This document shows positions 17,232 through 27,711 of a DNA stretch of 64,000 nt, piece after piece (positions within the stretch are counted from its first letter, which is position 1; every line of letters starts with the position of its first letter). Both the position numbers and the translations under genes were made by a program. The notes below the pieces were generated by a model that saw only the letters and a program-made list of their open reading frames with translations, had not been told where the DNA came from and made no database searches. Source of the stretch: Bartonella clarridgeiae ATCC 51734. Its GTDB lineage: Bacteria; Pseudomonadota; Alphaproteobacteria; Rhizobiales; Rhizobiaceae. The stretch lies in NCBI RefSeq assembly GCF_000518185.1, contig NZ_JADC01000009.1:62001-126000 (forward strand). Direction: 5' to 3'.

Positions 17232-18230
17232 CTATCGACGTGCTTCGATAATTTTGAAACCATGAACTTCTTCATGTATAAAAACTGTGCGAAAGAGTTT
17301 CTTTAATAATTTTTCATAAGGAAGATGACGGTTTGCAACAAGAAGAAAGTGACCTTTAGGTTTAAGATATTTTGCAGCATTTGTAATGAAATGCTTTCCT
17401 AATGAGATATCTGTCGCTTTTTGTGTATGAAATGGTGGATTTGAAATGATTGTGTCATAAAGATTTTTGATAGGCTCACAAACAAGATCATGCCAATAAA
17501 AGCTAATTGGAATAGAGGTTGTTATGTGTTTCATATTTTTTTTTGCTGTTTCTAAAGCATTATAGTCCGCTTCATAAAGGTCGAGTGTGGTTAAGTTTTT
17601 GCTTACTTTAAGTGCAGTGTAAGAAAGAAATCCCCAACCAGCTCCAAAATCAGCTGTTTTTCCAGAAATGACTTTTTGTATATAAGGTACAAGTGCAGCA
17701 GATCCCGGATCAATACGGCCGTGAGAAAACATACCAGAAGTAGTTTGAAATTTATTTTCAAAACTGAGTGGTGATGAACGAAAATGAGTGAGATTTTGTT
17801 TATCTATTTGTTGTGGCACTTGAATCCAGAAAACATGGCTATGATTTTTGGATAATTTTTTACTAATAGGAACAATAGTTTTAATCCATTTCATTATTGA
17901 GGCAGAACCAACAGTTTTTTCCCCACTGACAATGATCCATCCACCAGGTTTGACTCGTTCTAGTAGATCAAGAAAACGATTGTGATTGAGATCACGATAT
18001 TTACTAAGTTGTAGCAGTGCTCCATCATAGATCATAGTTTGATTTATTTGGGGGCTACATCGAAATTTAGCATTGGTAAATTTTAAAAAATCCGGTCGCC
18101 AAGGGGTTACAATTTCAAGGTTTTTTATCCACTCTTGATCAGGAATTTCGGTTAAACCAAAACCTAGAAAATGTTGGTTCGAATAAGGTTTAGGGAGATC
18201 ATAGATTTCAAAAGGCAAAAACAGAGACAC
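17232..18230 (-). CDS. RsmC-like class I rRNA (guanine-N2) methyltransferase
   Basis: A 332-residue S-adenosylmethionine-dependent methyltransferase. The C-terminal domain has the SAM-binding GKTADFGAGWGFLSYTAL near residue 190, an acidic motif LDLYEADYNALE and the catalytic NPPFH motif of N2-guanine and N6-adenine methylases. The N-terminal half resembles the degenerate, non-catalytic duplicate found in RsmC/RlmG proteins. Methylation of 16S rRNA G1207 is the best guess. Its position just after pnp in this orientation suits an RNA-related role. The precise nucleotide target is not readable from sequence. Confidence 0.78.
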   Translation of the reverse strand: MSLFLPFEIYDLPKPYSNQHFLGFGLTEIPDQEWIKNLEIVTPWRPDFLKFTNAKFRCSPQINQTMIYDGALLQLSKYRDLNHNRFLDLLERVKPGGWIIVSGEKTVGSASIMKWIKTIVPISKKLSKNHSHVFWIQVPQQIDKQNLTHFRSSPLSFENKFQTTSGMFSHGRIDPGSAALVPYIQKVISGKTADFGAGWGFLSYTALKVSKNLTTLDLYEADYNALETAKKNMKHITTSIPISFYWHDLVCEPIKNLYDTIISNPPFHTQKATDISLGKHFITNAAKYLKPKGHFLLVANRHLPYEKLLKKLFRTVFIHEEVHGFKIIEARR

Positions 18231-18300
18231 ATTTTATTCTTTCAAAGAAATGCCTCTTCAATATTAGAACGGCATTTTATTTAATAATAAGAAAATAAGA

Positions 18301-20502
18301 TTAATCCTCTTTTTTCTTACTACGGTGTTTCTTTTCAGATGGATTCTTTTCATCAGTATTATTGTCTTTTTCTGTTTTTATCGAGTCATTATTGATAAGT
18401 TCTTTTCCAGTTTGTTGGTCGACAACTTTCATCGATAACCGAATTTTACCACGTTCATCAAAACCCATTAATTTAACCCAAACCTTATCACCTTCTTTGA
18501 CAATATCGGTTGTTTTTGCTACGCGTTCTGATGCAAGTTGAGAGATATGAACAAGTCCATCGCGTGAACCAAAAAAGTTAACAAATGCACCGAATTCTGC
18601 AATTTTAACAACCGTTCCTTGATAAATAGCACCGATTTCAGGTTCATCAACAATCGAAAGGATCCAATGTTTTGCTGCTTCAATGGTTTTTAGATCAGAA
18701 GAAGCAATTTTAATTGTTCCATCATCTTCAATATTAATTTTAGCTCCAGTTTTTTCTACAATTTCCCGTATCACTTTACCACCAGAACCGATAACATCAC
18801 GAATTTTATCTACAGTAATGTTCATCATTTCAATACGTGGAGAAAATTCGCTGAGTTCACTCCGTGCACTAGTTAAGGCTTTTGCCATTTCATTGAGAAT
18901 ATGGATTCGACCATCTTTAGCTTGTGCAAGTGCAATTTTCATAATCTCTTCAGTAATGCCATCAATTTTGATATCCATTTGCAAAGAAGTAATACCGTTT
19001 TCTGTACCCGCTACTTTGAAATCCATATCACCAAGGTGATCTTCATCCCCTAAAATGTCAGATAGAATAGCAAATTTTTCACCTTCTTTAATCAAGCCCA
19101 TTGCAATACCAGCAACAGGACGTGCTAGAGGAACACCAGCATCCATGAGTGCTAGTGAGGTTCCGCAAACGGTTGCCATTGAAGAAGATCCATTTGATTC
19201 GGTAATTTCTGATACAGTACGAATGGTGTAGGGAAAGGATTCTTTTGTCGGCAACATGGGATGAATAGCGCGCCATGCCAGTTTACCATGACCAATTTCG
19301 CGGCGGCCAGGAGAGCCAATACGGCCTATTTCACCTACTGAAAAAGGCGGGAAATTGTAATGAAGGAGGAATGTTTCTTTATACATACCTGTTAAGGAGT
19401 CTATATATTGCTCATCTTCTCCAGTTCCTAATGTTGTTACGACAAGTGCTTGTGTTTCACCACGGGTAAATAACGCTGATCCGTGTGTGCGGGGCAAAAT
19501 ACCAACCTCTGATTGAATTGCACGAACATCTGAAGGATTACGCCCATCAATACGTTTTCCGGTATCAAGGATATTTTGGCGAACGATTTTTGCTTGCAAA
19601 TGTTTGAAAACAGTTGCAATCTGATCTGTATTAAATTCGCAGTTTTCTTCTGTTTTCTGCATAAATTTATTGATGACTTCTTCTTTAAGAACATCAATCG
19701 CAGTGTGACGTTTTTGTTTATCAGTGATTGTATAAGCGTCTTTCAGGTCCTGTTCGACCATTTTAAGCATATTTTTTTCAAGGACAGACAGATTTTCTGG
19801 AATAAAATCGCGAGGTTCTTTAGCGGCTACTTCGGCAAGTTTGATAATGGCATTAATTACAGGTTGAAAACTTTTTTGGCCAAACATGATAGCGTTCAAC
19901 ATTACATTTTCAGGTAACTCATGCGCTTCTGATTCAACCATTAGTACAGCATTTTCTGTTCCAGCAACAACAAGATCAAGTTTTGATTCAGGCATCTCAT
20001 CAATATTAGGATTGAGAATATACTGTCCATTACAATAGCCAATACGAGCAGCAGCAATTGGACCCATAAAAGGAATACCTGATAGAGTTAATGCAGCAGA
20101 AGATGCAATTATAGCAAGGATATCGGGATTATTTTCTAGATCATGCTGAATAACAGAGACGATCACCTGTGTGTCATTTTTATAACCTTCGACAAAGAGA
20201 GGACGAATTGGACGATCAATCAACCGTGAAATCAAAGTTTCACTTTCATTTGGACGGTTTTCTCGTTTAAAATAACCGCCAGGTATTTTACCAACTGCAT
20301 AGTTTTTTTCTTGATAATTAACGGTGAGCGGAAAAAAATTTTGATCTGGTTTTGGAGTTTTTGCTGAAACGACAGTTGCCAAAACAACAGTTTCACCATA
20401 TGTAGCAATAATTGCACCATCTGCTTGACGTGCAATTTTTCCTGTTTCGAGGATAAGTGGCCGACCGGCCCATTCAATTTCTACCTTATGGGTTTTAAAC
20501 AT
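18301..20502 (-). CDS. pnp: Polyribonucleotide nucleotidyltransferase (PNPase)
   Basis: Phosphorolytic 3'-5' exoribonuclease, central to mRNA decay. The 733 residues contain two RNase PH domains; the second carries the active-site [21 protein letters not shown] with conserved Asp residues. These are followed by a KH domain (about 560-620, [19 protein letters not shown]) and an S1 domain (about 625-695, [19 protein letters not shown]). A Lys/Glu-rich tail ends the protein. It lies downstream of rpsO on the same strand, the classic rpsO-pnp order, with 235 bases between them containing the rpsO terminator. In enterobacteria pnp is autoregulated through its leader; that was not visible here. Confidence 0.96.
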   Translation of the reverse strand: MFKTHKVEIEWAGRPLILETGKIARQADGAIIATYGETVVLATVVSAKTPKPDQNFFPLTVNYQEKNYAVGKIPGGYFKRENRPNESETLISRLIDRPIRPLFVEGYKNDTQVIVSVIQHDLENNPDILAIIASSAALTLSGIPFMGPIAAARIGYCNGQYILNPNIDEMPESKLDLVVAGTENAVLMVESEAHELPENVMLNAIMFGQKSFQPVINAIIKLAEVAAKEPRDFIPENLSVLEKNMLKMVEQDLKDAYTITDKQKRHTAIDVLKEEVINKFMQKTEENCEFNTDQIATVFKHLQAKIVRQNILDTGKRIDGRNPSDVRAIQSEVGILPRTHGSALFTRGETQALVVTTLGTGEDEQYIDSLTGMYKETFLLHYNFPPFSVGEIGRIGSPGRREIGHGKLAWRAIHPMLPTKESFPYTIRTVSEITESNGSSSMATVCGTSLALMDAGVPLARPVAGIAMGLIKEGEKFAILSDILGDEDHLGDMDFKVAGTENGITSLQMDIKIDGITEEIMKIALAQAKDGRIHILNEMAKALTSARSELSEFSPRIEMMNITVDKIRDVIGSGGKVIREIVEKTGAKINIEDDGTIKIASSDLKTIEAAKHWILSIVDEPEIGAIYQGTVVKIAEFGAFVNFFGSRDGLVHISQLASERVAKTTDIVKEGDKVWVKLMGFDERGKIRLSMKVVDQQTGKELINNDSIKTEKDNNTDEKNPSEKKHRSKKKED

Positions 20503-20697
20503 TTTTTATCCTTAATGACCAATATTTATATTCTGGTTTTGCGTTATGTTTTAAAGTTATGAGCAATACAACAAGATATTTCTATTTTTTGCAAAGAGAG
20601 AGACAGGTAACAGATCGAATGCCACTTATCCGGCAATCTTACTCACGATTCTTCATTAGTCTTTGATTACAGATTACAAGCAGCATATTAAAACAAA

Positions 20698-20731
20698 AGG
20701 ATGATTTTTCATAGAGAAAATAATCACCTAC
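20698..20731 (-). terminator. Putative terminator after rpsO
   Basis: On the minus strand an AGG-TGATTATTTTC arm pairs with GAAAAATCATCCT, with one bulge and a five-base loop, followed by TTTTGTTTTA. It begins within ten bases of the rpsO stop. This would separate rpsO from pnp or attenuate read-through. Confidence 0.5.
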
Positions 20732-20737
20732 TTTTCT

Positions 20738-21007
20738 TTAACGGCGTAGACCTAGTCTCTCGATAAGCTTTTGGTAGCGATCTTGATCAATGTCTTTTAG
20801 GTAATCAAGAAGTCGGCGGCGTTGGGATACCATCTTTAAAAGACCACGACGGGAATGATTATCCTTTTTGTGAGATTTAAAATGGTTGGTTAAATTAGAA
20901 ATGCGTTCAGAAAGAATAGCAACCTGTACTTCTGGTGAACCTGTATCACCCATTTTAATTGCATATTCTGTAATAAGAGCTTGTTTACGCTCAGCAGTAA
21001 TCGACAT
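20738..21007 (-). CDS. rpsO: 30S ribosomal protein S15
   Basis: Primary 16S rRNA-binding protein of the small subunit platform. The 89 residues are exactly the family length. The signature region reads [35 protein letters not shown], followed by RRRLLDYL. A good AAAGGATG ribosome site precedes the ATG. Upstream lies a leader able to form a hairpin, which fits the known autoregulation of S15 genes. It would be the gene between truB and pnp in the usual rhizobial order, but an inverted MFS gene separates it from truB. Confidence 0.97.
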   Translation of the reverse strand: MSITAERKQALITEYAIKMGDTGSPEVQVAILSERISNLTNHFKSHKKDNHSRRGLLKMVSQRRRLLDYLKDIDQDRYQKLIERLGLRR

Positions 21008-21042
21008 CGTACCATCCTTTCAAAAAATGAGAAAAAACACCT

Positions 21043-21072
21043 ATAGCCGAGATGTCGTCCAGCAAAGGCTAT
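21043..21072 (-). promoter_or_regulatory. Hairpin in the rpsO leader, possible S15 autoregulatory site
   Basis: In the minus-strand leader, ATAGCC pairs with GGCTAT across an 18-base loop, 35-65 bases before the rpsO start. S15 represses its own mRNA through structured leaders in several bacteria, and the structures differ between groups. Here the hairpin and position are seen; the function is inferred. Confidence 0.35.
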
Positions 21073-21306
21073 GAAATAACAAGAGAAGAAAAAACTCTTA
21101 CTTATTTTGATGCTTATATAGGAAATAAAGTTAAAATACTAGTCCTTGAAGATTTTCTTCAGCAAATGAGTTTATTTGGGAATATTTATTTTAAGATTTT
21201 TTTATGAAAGTTTCTTAAAGAATTATTATTCTAATTGATAGAAAAGATTATAACTTTACATGATGCATTAAAAGAGAAGAAAAAACTGCTGATTTGGAGA
21301 CAAAAG

Positions 21307-22929
21307 ATGCAGAGGATTTCAACATTAGAGATTTTTCATAATTCAACATTCAGAAATTTGTGGATTGCTACTCTTGTAGCTAATTTAGGGGGACTTGTAC
21401 AGACGGTTGGAGCAAGCTGGATGATGACATTGATTAGTTCTTCGCATTCTATGGTAGGATTTGTGCAAAGTGCTACGACATTACCACTTGTTTTCTTTTC
21501 TCTGATGGCAGGTGCATTAGCTGACAATTTTAATCGGCGTCGTATTATGCTTTTTGCACAAATTATGATGATGATTGTCTCAATTAATTTGGTTATTTTA
21601 TCTTATATGGAACTAATTACCCCCTGGCTTCTCTTATTCTTTACATTTTTGATTGGATGTGGAAGCGCTTTGTATAATCCTTCTTGGCAAGCAACAATAG
21701 GAGATATTGTGAATCGAGAAAGTATTTCTACTGCCGTTAGTTTGAATAGTGTTGGTTTGAATTTAATGCGCAGTATAGGTCCTTCTATTGGAGGAGCTAT
21801 TATTTCTACTTTGGGTGGTATTGCAGCTTTTTTTGTCAATGCGTTGAGTTATATTCCTTTAATTGGCGTTTTGTTTTTATGGAAACCAAATTATAAAAAC
21901 AATACATTACCACGGGAGAGGTTTTTGGGATCTGTAGCAGATGGTCTACGTTATGTAGCAATGTCTCCCAATCTTCTGAATATTATGACAAGAGCTTTCC
22001 TTTTTTGTGTTGGTGCTATTTCTGTTTTTGCGCTATTGCCAATTGTTGTACATGATTTTTTTGGGGGGAATGCACTGCTTTATGGTACATTACTTAGTTG
22101 TTTTGGTCTCGGAGCCATTACAGCTGGCATTATTAATTCGTTTGTACGAAGCCATTTTAAGTCAGAAATAATTGTTACAAGTGCATTTGTTGGACTTTCT
22201 TTTTCTTGCTTTTTTTTGGCAATGAGTCGTTCGTTGTTTATAAGTCACTTTGTTTTATTTCCTGCTGGTTTATGTTGGGTTTGGGCATTATCACTATTTA
22301 ATACTTCTGTACAGCTTTCTACACCACGCTGGGTTGTTGCGCGTGCTTTAGCGCTTTATCAAACTGCATCTTATGGTGGTATGGCAGTTGGAAGTGCAAT
22401 CTGGGGCGCATTGGCTGATGGCTATTCTTTAACAGTTGCTTTGAATGTTTGCGCGATATTCTTAATTTGTGGAGCTCTTACAGGTATTAAATTCAGAATT
22501 CAAGAAATTCCTCAAATTAATCTTGAACCGCTTGATCAATTTAGAGAGCCAGATCTTTCATTAGACTTAGAAGCACAAAGTGGTCCAATTATGATTATGA
22601 TTGATTATCAGATTAATGAAAATGATCTTGCAGAATTTCTAGAAATTATGACACGTCGCCGCCATATTCGAATACGTGATGGTGCTCGCCAGTGGGTTCT
22701 TTTGCGTGATCTTGAAAGACCAGAATATTGGACAGAATCTTATCATATGCCAACATGGGTGGATTATTTGCGTCATAATCGCCGTCGCACAAAAGCAGAT
22801 GTAGAGGTTAACAAACATCTTGATAAGTTAAACCGCATATCCAATGGCATAAAGGTGCATCGTATGATTAAGTGGCAAACAGTACCAAAAATTAATGAGA
22901 TGCGTTTGAAATTGTCTAATAATCAATAA
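21307..22929 (+). CDS. MFS exporter of the MFS_3 (EntS-like) family
   Basis: A 540-residue major facilitator transporter of the inner membrane, of the type related to the enterobactin exporter EntS. Residues 1-400 hold about 12 membrane helices, with the loop motif GALADNFNRRRIMLFAQ between helices 2 and 3. A soluble domain of about 110 residues (MIDYQINENDLAEFLEIMTRRRHIRIRDG onward) follows; such tails resemble antibiotic-biosynthesis monooxygenase folds in this subfamily. The substrate is unknown. I start at the ATG at 21307, with GGAG eight bases upstream; the longer frame begins only with TTG. The gene is inverted between truB and rpsO, breaking a conserved block. Confidence 0.83.
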   Translation: MQRISTLEIFHNSTFRNLWIATLVANLGGLVQTVGASWMMTLISSSHSMVGFVQSATTLPLVFFSLMAGALADNFNRRRIMLFAQIMMMIVSINLVILSYMELITPWLLLFFTFLIGCGSALYNPSWQATIGDIVNRESISTAVSLNSVGLNLMRSIGPSIGGAIISTLGGIAAFFVNALSYIPLIGVLFLWKPNYKNNTLPRERFLGSVADGLRYVAMSPNLLNIMTRAFLFCVGAISVFALLPIVVHDFFGGNALLYGTLLSCFGLGAITAGIINSFVRSHFKSEIIVTSAFVGLSFSCFFLAMSRSLFISHFVLFPAGLCWVWALSLFNTSVQLSTPRWVVARALALYQTASYGGMAVGSAIWGALADGYSLTVALNVCAIFLICGALTGIKFRIQEIPQINLEPLDQFREPDLSLDLEAQSGPIMIMIDYQINENDLAEFLEIMTRRRHIRIRDGARQWVLLRDLERPEYWTESYHMPTWVDYLRHNRRRTKADVEVNKHLDKLNRISNGIKVHRMIKWQTVPKINEMRLKLSNNQ

Positions 22930-23035
22930 TTTGAATGGTATAGAATTGAGTATAAGGCAGAAAAAATAGCTGTATTTTGATCAATCTAGAAAAAATCTTC
23001 CGCACAAGGAACCTAGCATTAGAAATAACAGTTCA

Positions 23036-23995
23036 TTAAATTGTGAAAATTCGTTTTGGTTTGAATTGATTTTTGTCAATTGCACCTATAGCAAGAAGTT
23101 GGTCTTTGTAAGTTACATAAACGTTTTCTTCATCAATAAGGACGTTTTTCTCAAATAAAAGTGCTGAATTACCCATTTTTATAAGCATTGCTTGGGTTTC
23201 ATCGAGAGTATAATGCGATAGGTAATGTAATGCAGCATCTGTTTTAATCAATAATTGATCAAGTTTAGAGAAATCTCTCTTAGGTAGAGTACAATTTTCA
23301 TTTGTTGTTTCTTTGTGAGACATTGCTGCTTTTAATTCATCCCATGTAATGAGATCATTTTTTCCAAAAGGTGCGACTTTTATACGGCGTAGGTCAACAA
23401 TATATCCATAACAACCAAGATCATATCCCATATCGCGTGCTAAGGAGCGTACATAAGTTCCTTTTCTGCATGTCATTTCAAAAATCGAATGTCCTTGGGC
23501 AGTGGTTTCGATGAGTTTGAGCGTTTTAATTTCGACTTGGCGGGGCGGAATTTCAATATTTTCACCCTTGCGTGCTAAATCATAGGCACGGTTACCAGCA
23601 ATTTTAATTGCTGAAAATTGTGGAGGTTTTTGCCAAATAACACCTGTATATTTTGGTAAAAGTGTAAGAATATTTTCTTGTGTTGGGCGTATTGGAGATG
23701 TTTTAGTAATTTTACCTTCTAGATCATTTGTGGAGCGCTCTTCTCCCCAAGCTACACGAAAATGATAAGTTTTGGTGCCTTCCATGACATAAGGAACAGT
23801 TTTTGTTGCTTCCCCCAGCGCAATAGGCAATATGCCAGAAGCAAGTGGATCAAGTGTACCAGCATGTCCAGCTTTTTGTGCATTAAAAAGCCATTTGATT
23901 TTTGAGACAGCTGCTGTTGAACTCATTCCTTTGGGTTTGTCAAGGATGATCCAACCAGAAATAGGACGACCTTTTTTTTTGCGTTGTCGTGTCAC
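23036..23995 (-). CDS. truB: tRNA pseudouridine-55 synthase TruB
   Basis: Makes pseudouridine at position 55 in the T-loop of nearly all tRNAs. The 319 residues contain the family core [19 protein letters not shown] and the catalytic Asp in [24 protein letters not shown] conserved [14 protein letters not shown] segment lies near residue 180, and a short C-terminal PUA-like region follows. It lies five bases after rbfA and is the last gene of the rimP-nusA-ylxR-infB-rbfA-truB cluster on this side of the MFS gene. Confidence 0.95.
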   Translation of the reverse strand: MTRQRKKKGRPISGWIILDKPKGMSSTAAVSKIKWLFNAQKAGHAGTLDPLASGILPIALGEATKTVPYVMEGTKTYHFRVAWGEERSTNDLEGKITKTSPIRPTQENILTLLPKYTGVIWQKPPQFSAIKIAGNRAYDLARKGENIEIPPRQVEIKTLKLIETTAQGHSIFEMTCRKGTYVRSLARDMGYDLGCYGYIVDLRRIKVAPFGKNDLITWDELKAAMSHKETTNENCTLPKRDFSKLDQLLIKTDAALHYLSHYTLDETQAMLIKMGNSALLFEKNVLIDEENVYVTYKDQLLAIGAIDKNQFKPKRIFTI

Positions 23996-24000
23996 GTTTT

Positions 24001-24411
24001 TTAATCTTTAAGTTTATCATTATGGTGAAGATCACGCGCAACCTCAGGTGATCGGAGTAAGGCATCAATTTTTGCAAAATTGTCAAAACTGTTATCAAAT
24101 CGAAAACGGAGTATAGGCATGTATTTCATTTGTCGTAACTGATGGCTAACTGCCCCGCGGATAAAACGGCTATGTTTATTTAAAGCGCTAATGATGGCAT
24201 TATGCGAAGTTTTATCCACGGTGTTGAGAGGAGAAACAAAGCAAGTGGCAATTTTCAAATCTGATGACATACGTACTTCGGAGACAGAGATAATAATATT
24301 TCTTAAGGCATCATCAAGTAAAACATCCCGCTGCAATATATGAGCTACTGCATGGCGGACTTGTTCTCCTATTCTTAATTGCCGTTGCGATGGGCCTATA
24401 TTTTTTATCAA
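24001..24411 (-). CDS. rbfA: 30S ribosome-binding factor RbfA
   Basis: Assembly factor that binds the maturing 30S subunit and helps 16S rRNA 5'-end processing, important in the cold. The 136 residues show the type II KH-like fold region: [20 protein letters not shown] at the N-terminus, [22 protein letters not shown] in the middle and [19 protein letters not shown] near the end. It is placed between infB and truB, the normal order, with truB starting five bases after its stop. Confidence 0.95.
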   Translation of the reverse strand: MIKNIGPSQRQLRIGEQVRHAVAHILQRDVLLDDALRNIIISVSEVRMSSDLKIATCFVSPLNTVDKTSHNAIISALNKHSRFIRGAVSHQLRQMKYMPILRFRFDNSFDNFAKIDALLRSPEVARDLHHNDKLKD

Positions 24412-24535
24412 AATTATTACCTTTTATAAACTGTCTTTCCTTTGTTCTTTTAAAAGGTAAGAAAAGATGAAAGCATTGTATATTAAGTTCAAAGATTTTT
24501 CTTACTTTTATAGAGAATAAAGCTTATAGATGGCT

Positions 24536-27079
24536 TTATAATGTACGGCTAATATGTTCGACCCGGAAGGTTTCAATAATATCACCGGTGCGGATATCAT
24601 CATAGTTTTCAAATGCCATTCCACACTCTTGACCAACATGTACTTCATTGATTTCATCTTTAAAACGTTTGAGAGTTTTCAGCTTTCCTTCATGAATAAC
24701 AATATTATCTCGAATCAGACGAACACCAGCACCTCGTTCTATTTTCCCTTCTGTAACCCGGCAGCCAGCGACTTTTCCAGTCTTTGTAATGTTAAAGACT
24801 TCTAGAATTTCGGCATTGCCAAGGAAAGTTTCACGCTGTTCTGGTGAAAGCAATCCTGACATAGCTGCTTTTATATCATCAACAAGATCATAAATGATGT
24901 TGTAATAACGGATTTCAATTCCTTGAATTTTAGCGGCATCTCGTGCTTGTTTATTTGCTCGAACATTAAAGCCAATAATAGCAGAATGAGAAGTTTCAGC
25001 GAGAGAAATATCACTTTCAGTAATACCTCCAACGCCCGAGTGCACAATGTGTGCACGCACTTCCTCATTCCCTAGTGTTTCTAGTGCTGAAACGATCGCT
25101 TCAATAGATCCTTGAACATCTCCTTTGATGATAAGTGGAAATTCTTTTACACCAGTCGTCTGTAATTTTGTCATCATCTGTTCGAGAGACCCACGAGAAC
25201 CAGTTTGTCGGGCTACGGCTTTATCACGCGCTAGGCGCTGGCGATATTCAGCAATTTCTCGTGCTTTTGCTTCATTTGTCACTACAGCAAATCGGTCACC
25301 AGCTTGTGGTGTACCTTGCATACCTAAAATTTCAATTGGTGTAGAAGGTCCTGCTTCTTTAATATGGCGGCTATGATCATCAATTAAAGCACGGACACGT
25401 CCCCATTCATTGCCGGCAACAATAATATCAGAAAGATGCAATGTACCTTTTTGGACAAGAACAGTTGCAACAGATCCGCGTCCTCGATCAAGTTTCGCTT
25501 CAATAATAACACCTTCTGCTGTTCGCTCTGAATCCGCCTTAAGATCAAGAAGCTCAGCTTGAAGAAGAATAGCTTCCAAAAGTTTATCAAGATTCTGTCC
25601 GGTTTTGGCAGAAACTTCAACTTCTAAAGTTTCACCACCCATTGTTTCGACAAAAACTTCATGTTGCAAAAGTTCTGTACGTACTTTTTGTGCGTCAGCA
25701 GTTGGTTTATCAATTTTATTAATGGCAACAATAATGGGGACACCAGCAGCTTTTGCATGATTAATGGATTCAATAGTTTGTGGCATCACACTATCATCAG
25801 CAGAGACTACTAAAACAGCAATATCGGTCACTTGAGCCCCACGAGCACGCATGGCTGTAAAAGCGGCATGTCCAGGTGTATCGATAAAGGTAATCTTTTG
25901 ACCGTTTTGCTCAACCTGATAAGCACCGATATGCTGTGTAATTCCACCTGCTTCACCAGAAACAACATTGGCTTTACGAATAGCATCAAGAAGAGAGGTC
26001 TTTCCATGGTCAACATGGCCCATAATGGTCACAACAGGTGGACGTGGGCGCATCTTTAACAGATCATCATTGATATTGAAGATGCCATCTTCTACATCAG
26101 ATTCTGAAACACGTTTAACTGTATGACCAAATTCAACAGCAATGAGTTCAGCAACATCTGCATCGATGATATCACCAGGCTTCATCATTTGTCCTTGTTT
26201 CATCAAAAATTTAATAACATCAACAGAACGTTCAGTCATGCGCTGAGCAAGTTCTTGGATGGTAATAGTTTCAGGAAGAATAACTTCACGGGAAATTTTT
26301 TCTCTTGGTTCTTGGTTTTGTGCACGTTTGAATTTTTCTTGCCGGCGACGCATTGCTGCTATTGAGCGGCCACGTGCACTTCCCTCTTCATCTAACGCAC
26401 TATTGAGAGTAAGTTTTCCTCGGCGACGTTCATCGGCTCCTTTCACAACTTTAGGCGAACGTATTTCTGATTTAGAGGAATTAGCACGTCGGTTATGTCT
26501 GTTTTCATTGTCATTATCATTGGTAATACGTTTTTCCGCTGGGGGTATATTTTTGAGCGGGATAGCTATTTCTAATGCTTTTACGTCTATCACTTCGATA
26601 GGTTCTGTTGGGGAGAGTGCAGAAGTATGAGTTGGAATTTGCTCTAAGGCACTTTTATTTTCTTGTAATATTTGCGTTTCTTGATGAGTTTGTAAATACA
26701 AGCTCTCTTCACGTTCTTTGTCACGTTTTTCTTTTTCGGCTTTTTTACGTGTTATTTTTTCTTGGATATGTGCTTCTTCTAAAGCGCGGCGTCTCGCTTC
26801 TATTTCAGCTGATGAAAGATTACTTTGGGCTACAGGTTTACTGGGTGGTGCTTCTTCAAATTTTGGTTTAGTGCGTTGAGCCACATGTGGTTTAGTAATC
26901 GGTTGTGGTACTTCAGCTTTTTCATCAGAGCGCGTAATTTTGCGTCGTTTGGTTTCGACAACCACAGCTTTTGTACGACCATGGCTGAAATTTTGTTTGA
27001 CTGTACTGGTTTCCAATCCTGATCGTTTTAAGGTCAGTGTTTTTTTAGCTGTTATTTTGTCATTATTGTTTTCACTCAT
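24536..27079 (-). CDS. infB: Translation initiation factor IF-2
   Basis: GTPase that places initiator tRNA on the ribosome. The 847 residues have the alphaproteobacterial layout. A long charged, low-complexity N-terminal region (1 to about 260, with a [13 protein letters not shown] helix) is followed by the IF2_N motif [16 protein letters not shown]. The G domain begins near 345 with [31 protein letters not shown] and NKIDKP, and is followed by the C-terminal beta-barrel domains. The ATG overlaps the ylxR stop (ATGA), so translation is coupled within the nusA operon. rbfA follows after 124 bases. Confidence 0.97.
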   Translation of the reverse strand: MSENNNDKITAKKTLTLKRSGLETSTVKQNFSHGRTKAVVVETKRRKITRSDEKAEVPQPITKPHVAQRTKPKFEEAPPSKPVAQSNLSSAEIEARRRALEEAHIQEKITRKKAEKEKRDKEREESLYLQTHQETQILQENKSALEQIPTHTSALSPTEPIEVIDVKALEIAIPLKNIPPAEKRITNDNDNENRHNRRANSSKSEIRSPKVVKGADERRRGKLTLNSALDEEGSARGRSIAAMRRRQEKFKRAQNQEPREKISREVILPETITIQELAQRMTERSVDVIKFLMKQGQMMKPGDIIDADVAELIAVEFGHTVKRVSESDVEDGIFNINDDLLKMRPRPPVVTIMGHVDHGKTSLLDAIRKANVVSGEAGGITQHIGAYQVEQNGQKITFIDTPGHAAFTAMRARGAQVTDIAVLVVSADDSVMPQTIESINHAKAAGVPIIVAINKIDKPTADAQKVRTELLQHEVFVETMGGETLEVEVSAKTGQNLDKLLEAILLQAELLDLKADSERTAEGVIIEAKLDRGRGSVATVLVQKGTLHLSDIIVAGNEWGRVRALIDDHSRHIKEAGPSTPIEILGMQGTPQAGDRFAVVTNEAKAREIAEYRQRLARDKAVARQTGSRGSLEQMMTKLQTTGVKEFPLIIKGDVQGSIEAIVSALETLGNEEVRAHIVHSGVGGITESDISLAETSHSAIIGFNVRANKQARDAAKIQGIEIRYYNIIYDLVDDIKAAMSGLLSPEQRETFLGNAEILEVFNITKTGKVAGCRVTEGKIERGAGVRLIRDNIVIHEGKLKTLKRFKDEINEVHVGQECGMAFENYDDIRTGDIIETFRVEHISRTL

Positions 27080-27711
27080 TGTATTTCCTTCACGACCTTT
27101 GCTGTCATTGTACCAAGCTGATTACATTTGTCCTCACGATAGGTGATTAGTTTGTATATCGTTTTGATAAATCCCTCTGCAGCTTTCGTATTCAATAAGG
27201 CAGCATGTATCACAGGATTAGCCCCAAAAGCCATACTCATTTCATCACTTGTAAATAAAGATATGGTTTTTATATTCTGGTTTATTTGTTGTTGTATTGC
27301 ATGGATGGCTTGCGAAATTTTGCGTTTTCCATTTTCTTTTGCTTCTTTTGCATGAAAAACAAGAATAACTTGACCAGAACGGATAGCAGAAACAACTTTG
27401 GTTGACCCTGTGACAATAGCTCCTGCTTTTCGGGCCATAGAAAGGCTTCCAAGGGCAGTTTTTAATAATAGTTTATCCACAATATGAGCAAGATCTTCAG
27501 AAACCTTAACATCTGTTTTAAGATTTTTGCTAAAAGCTTTACATTTGACTGCTTCTTCAATAGTAGCGTGATGAGCAGAAACCCAAATACCACGTCCCGG
27601 TAAGTTAGCTTTAAGGTCAGGGATAATTTGATTATTTGGATCAATGACAAAGCGGATCAGCGTTGCCGCTGAAGCACTTTTTTTCGTCACAATACAAGTT
27701 CGCTCATTCAT
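27076..27711 (-). CDS. YlxR-family RNA-binding protein with L7Ae-like domain
   Basis: A 211-residue protein of the nusA-infB intergenic type. The N-terminal YlxR (DUF448) domain has [10 protein letters not shown], then [27 protein letters not shown], the LPGRGI motif being diagnostic. The C-terminal part (about 90-190) resembles an L7Ae/L30e fold, with a Gly-rich [20 protein letters not shown] segment. It is thought to bind RNA in the transcription-translation cluster. The start shares one base with the nusA stop (TAATG), and its stop overlaps infB by four bases. Confidence 0.88.
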   Translation of the reverse strand: MNERTCIVTKKSASAATLIRFVIDPNNQIIPDLKANLPGRGIWVSAHHATIEEAVKCKAFSKNLKTDVKVSEDLAHIVDKLLLKTALGSLSMARKAGAIVTGSTKVVSAIRSGQVILVFHAKEAKENGKRKISQAIHAIQQQINQNIKTISLFTSDEMSMAFGANPVIHAALLNTKAAEGFIKTIYKLITYREDKCNQLGTMTAKVVKEIQ

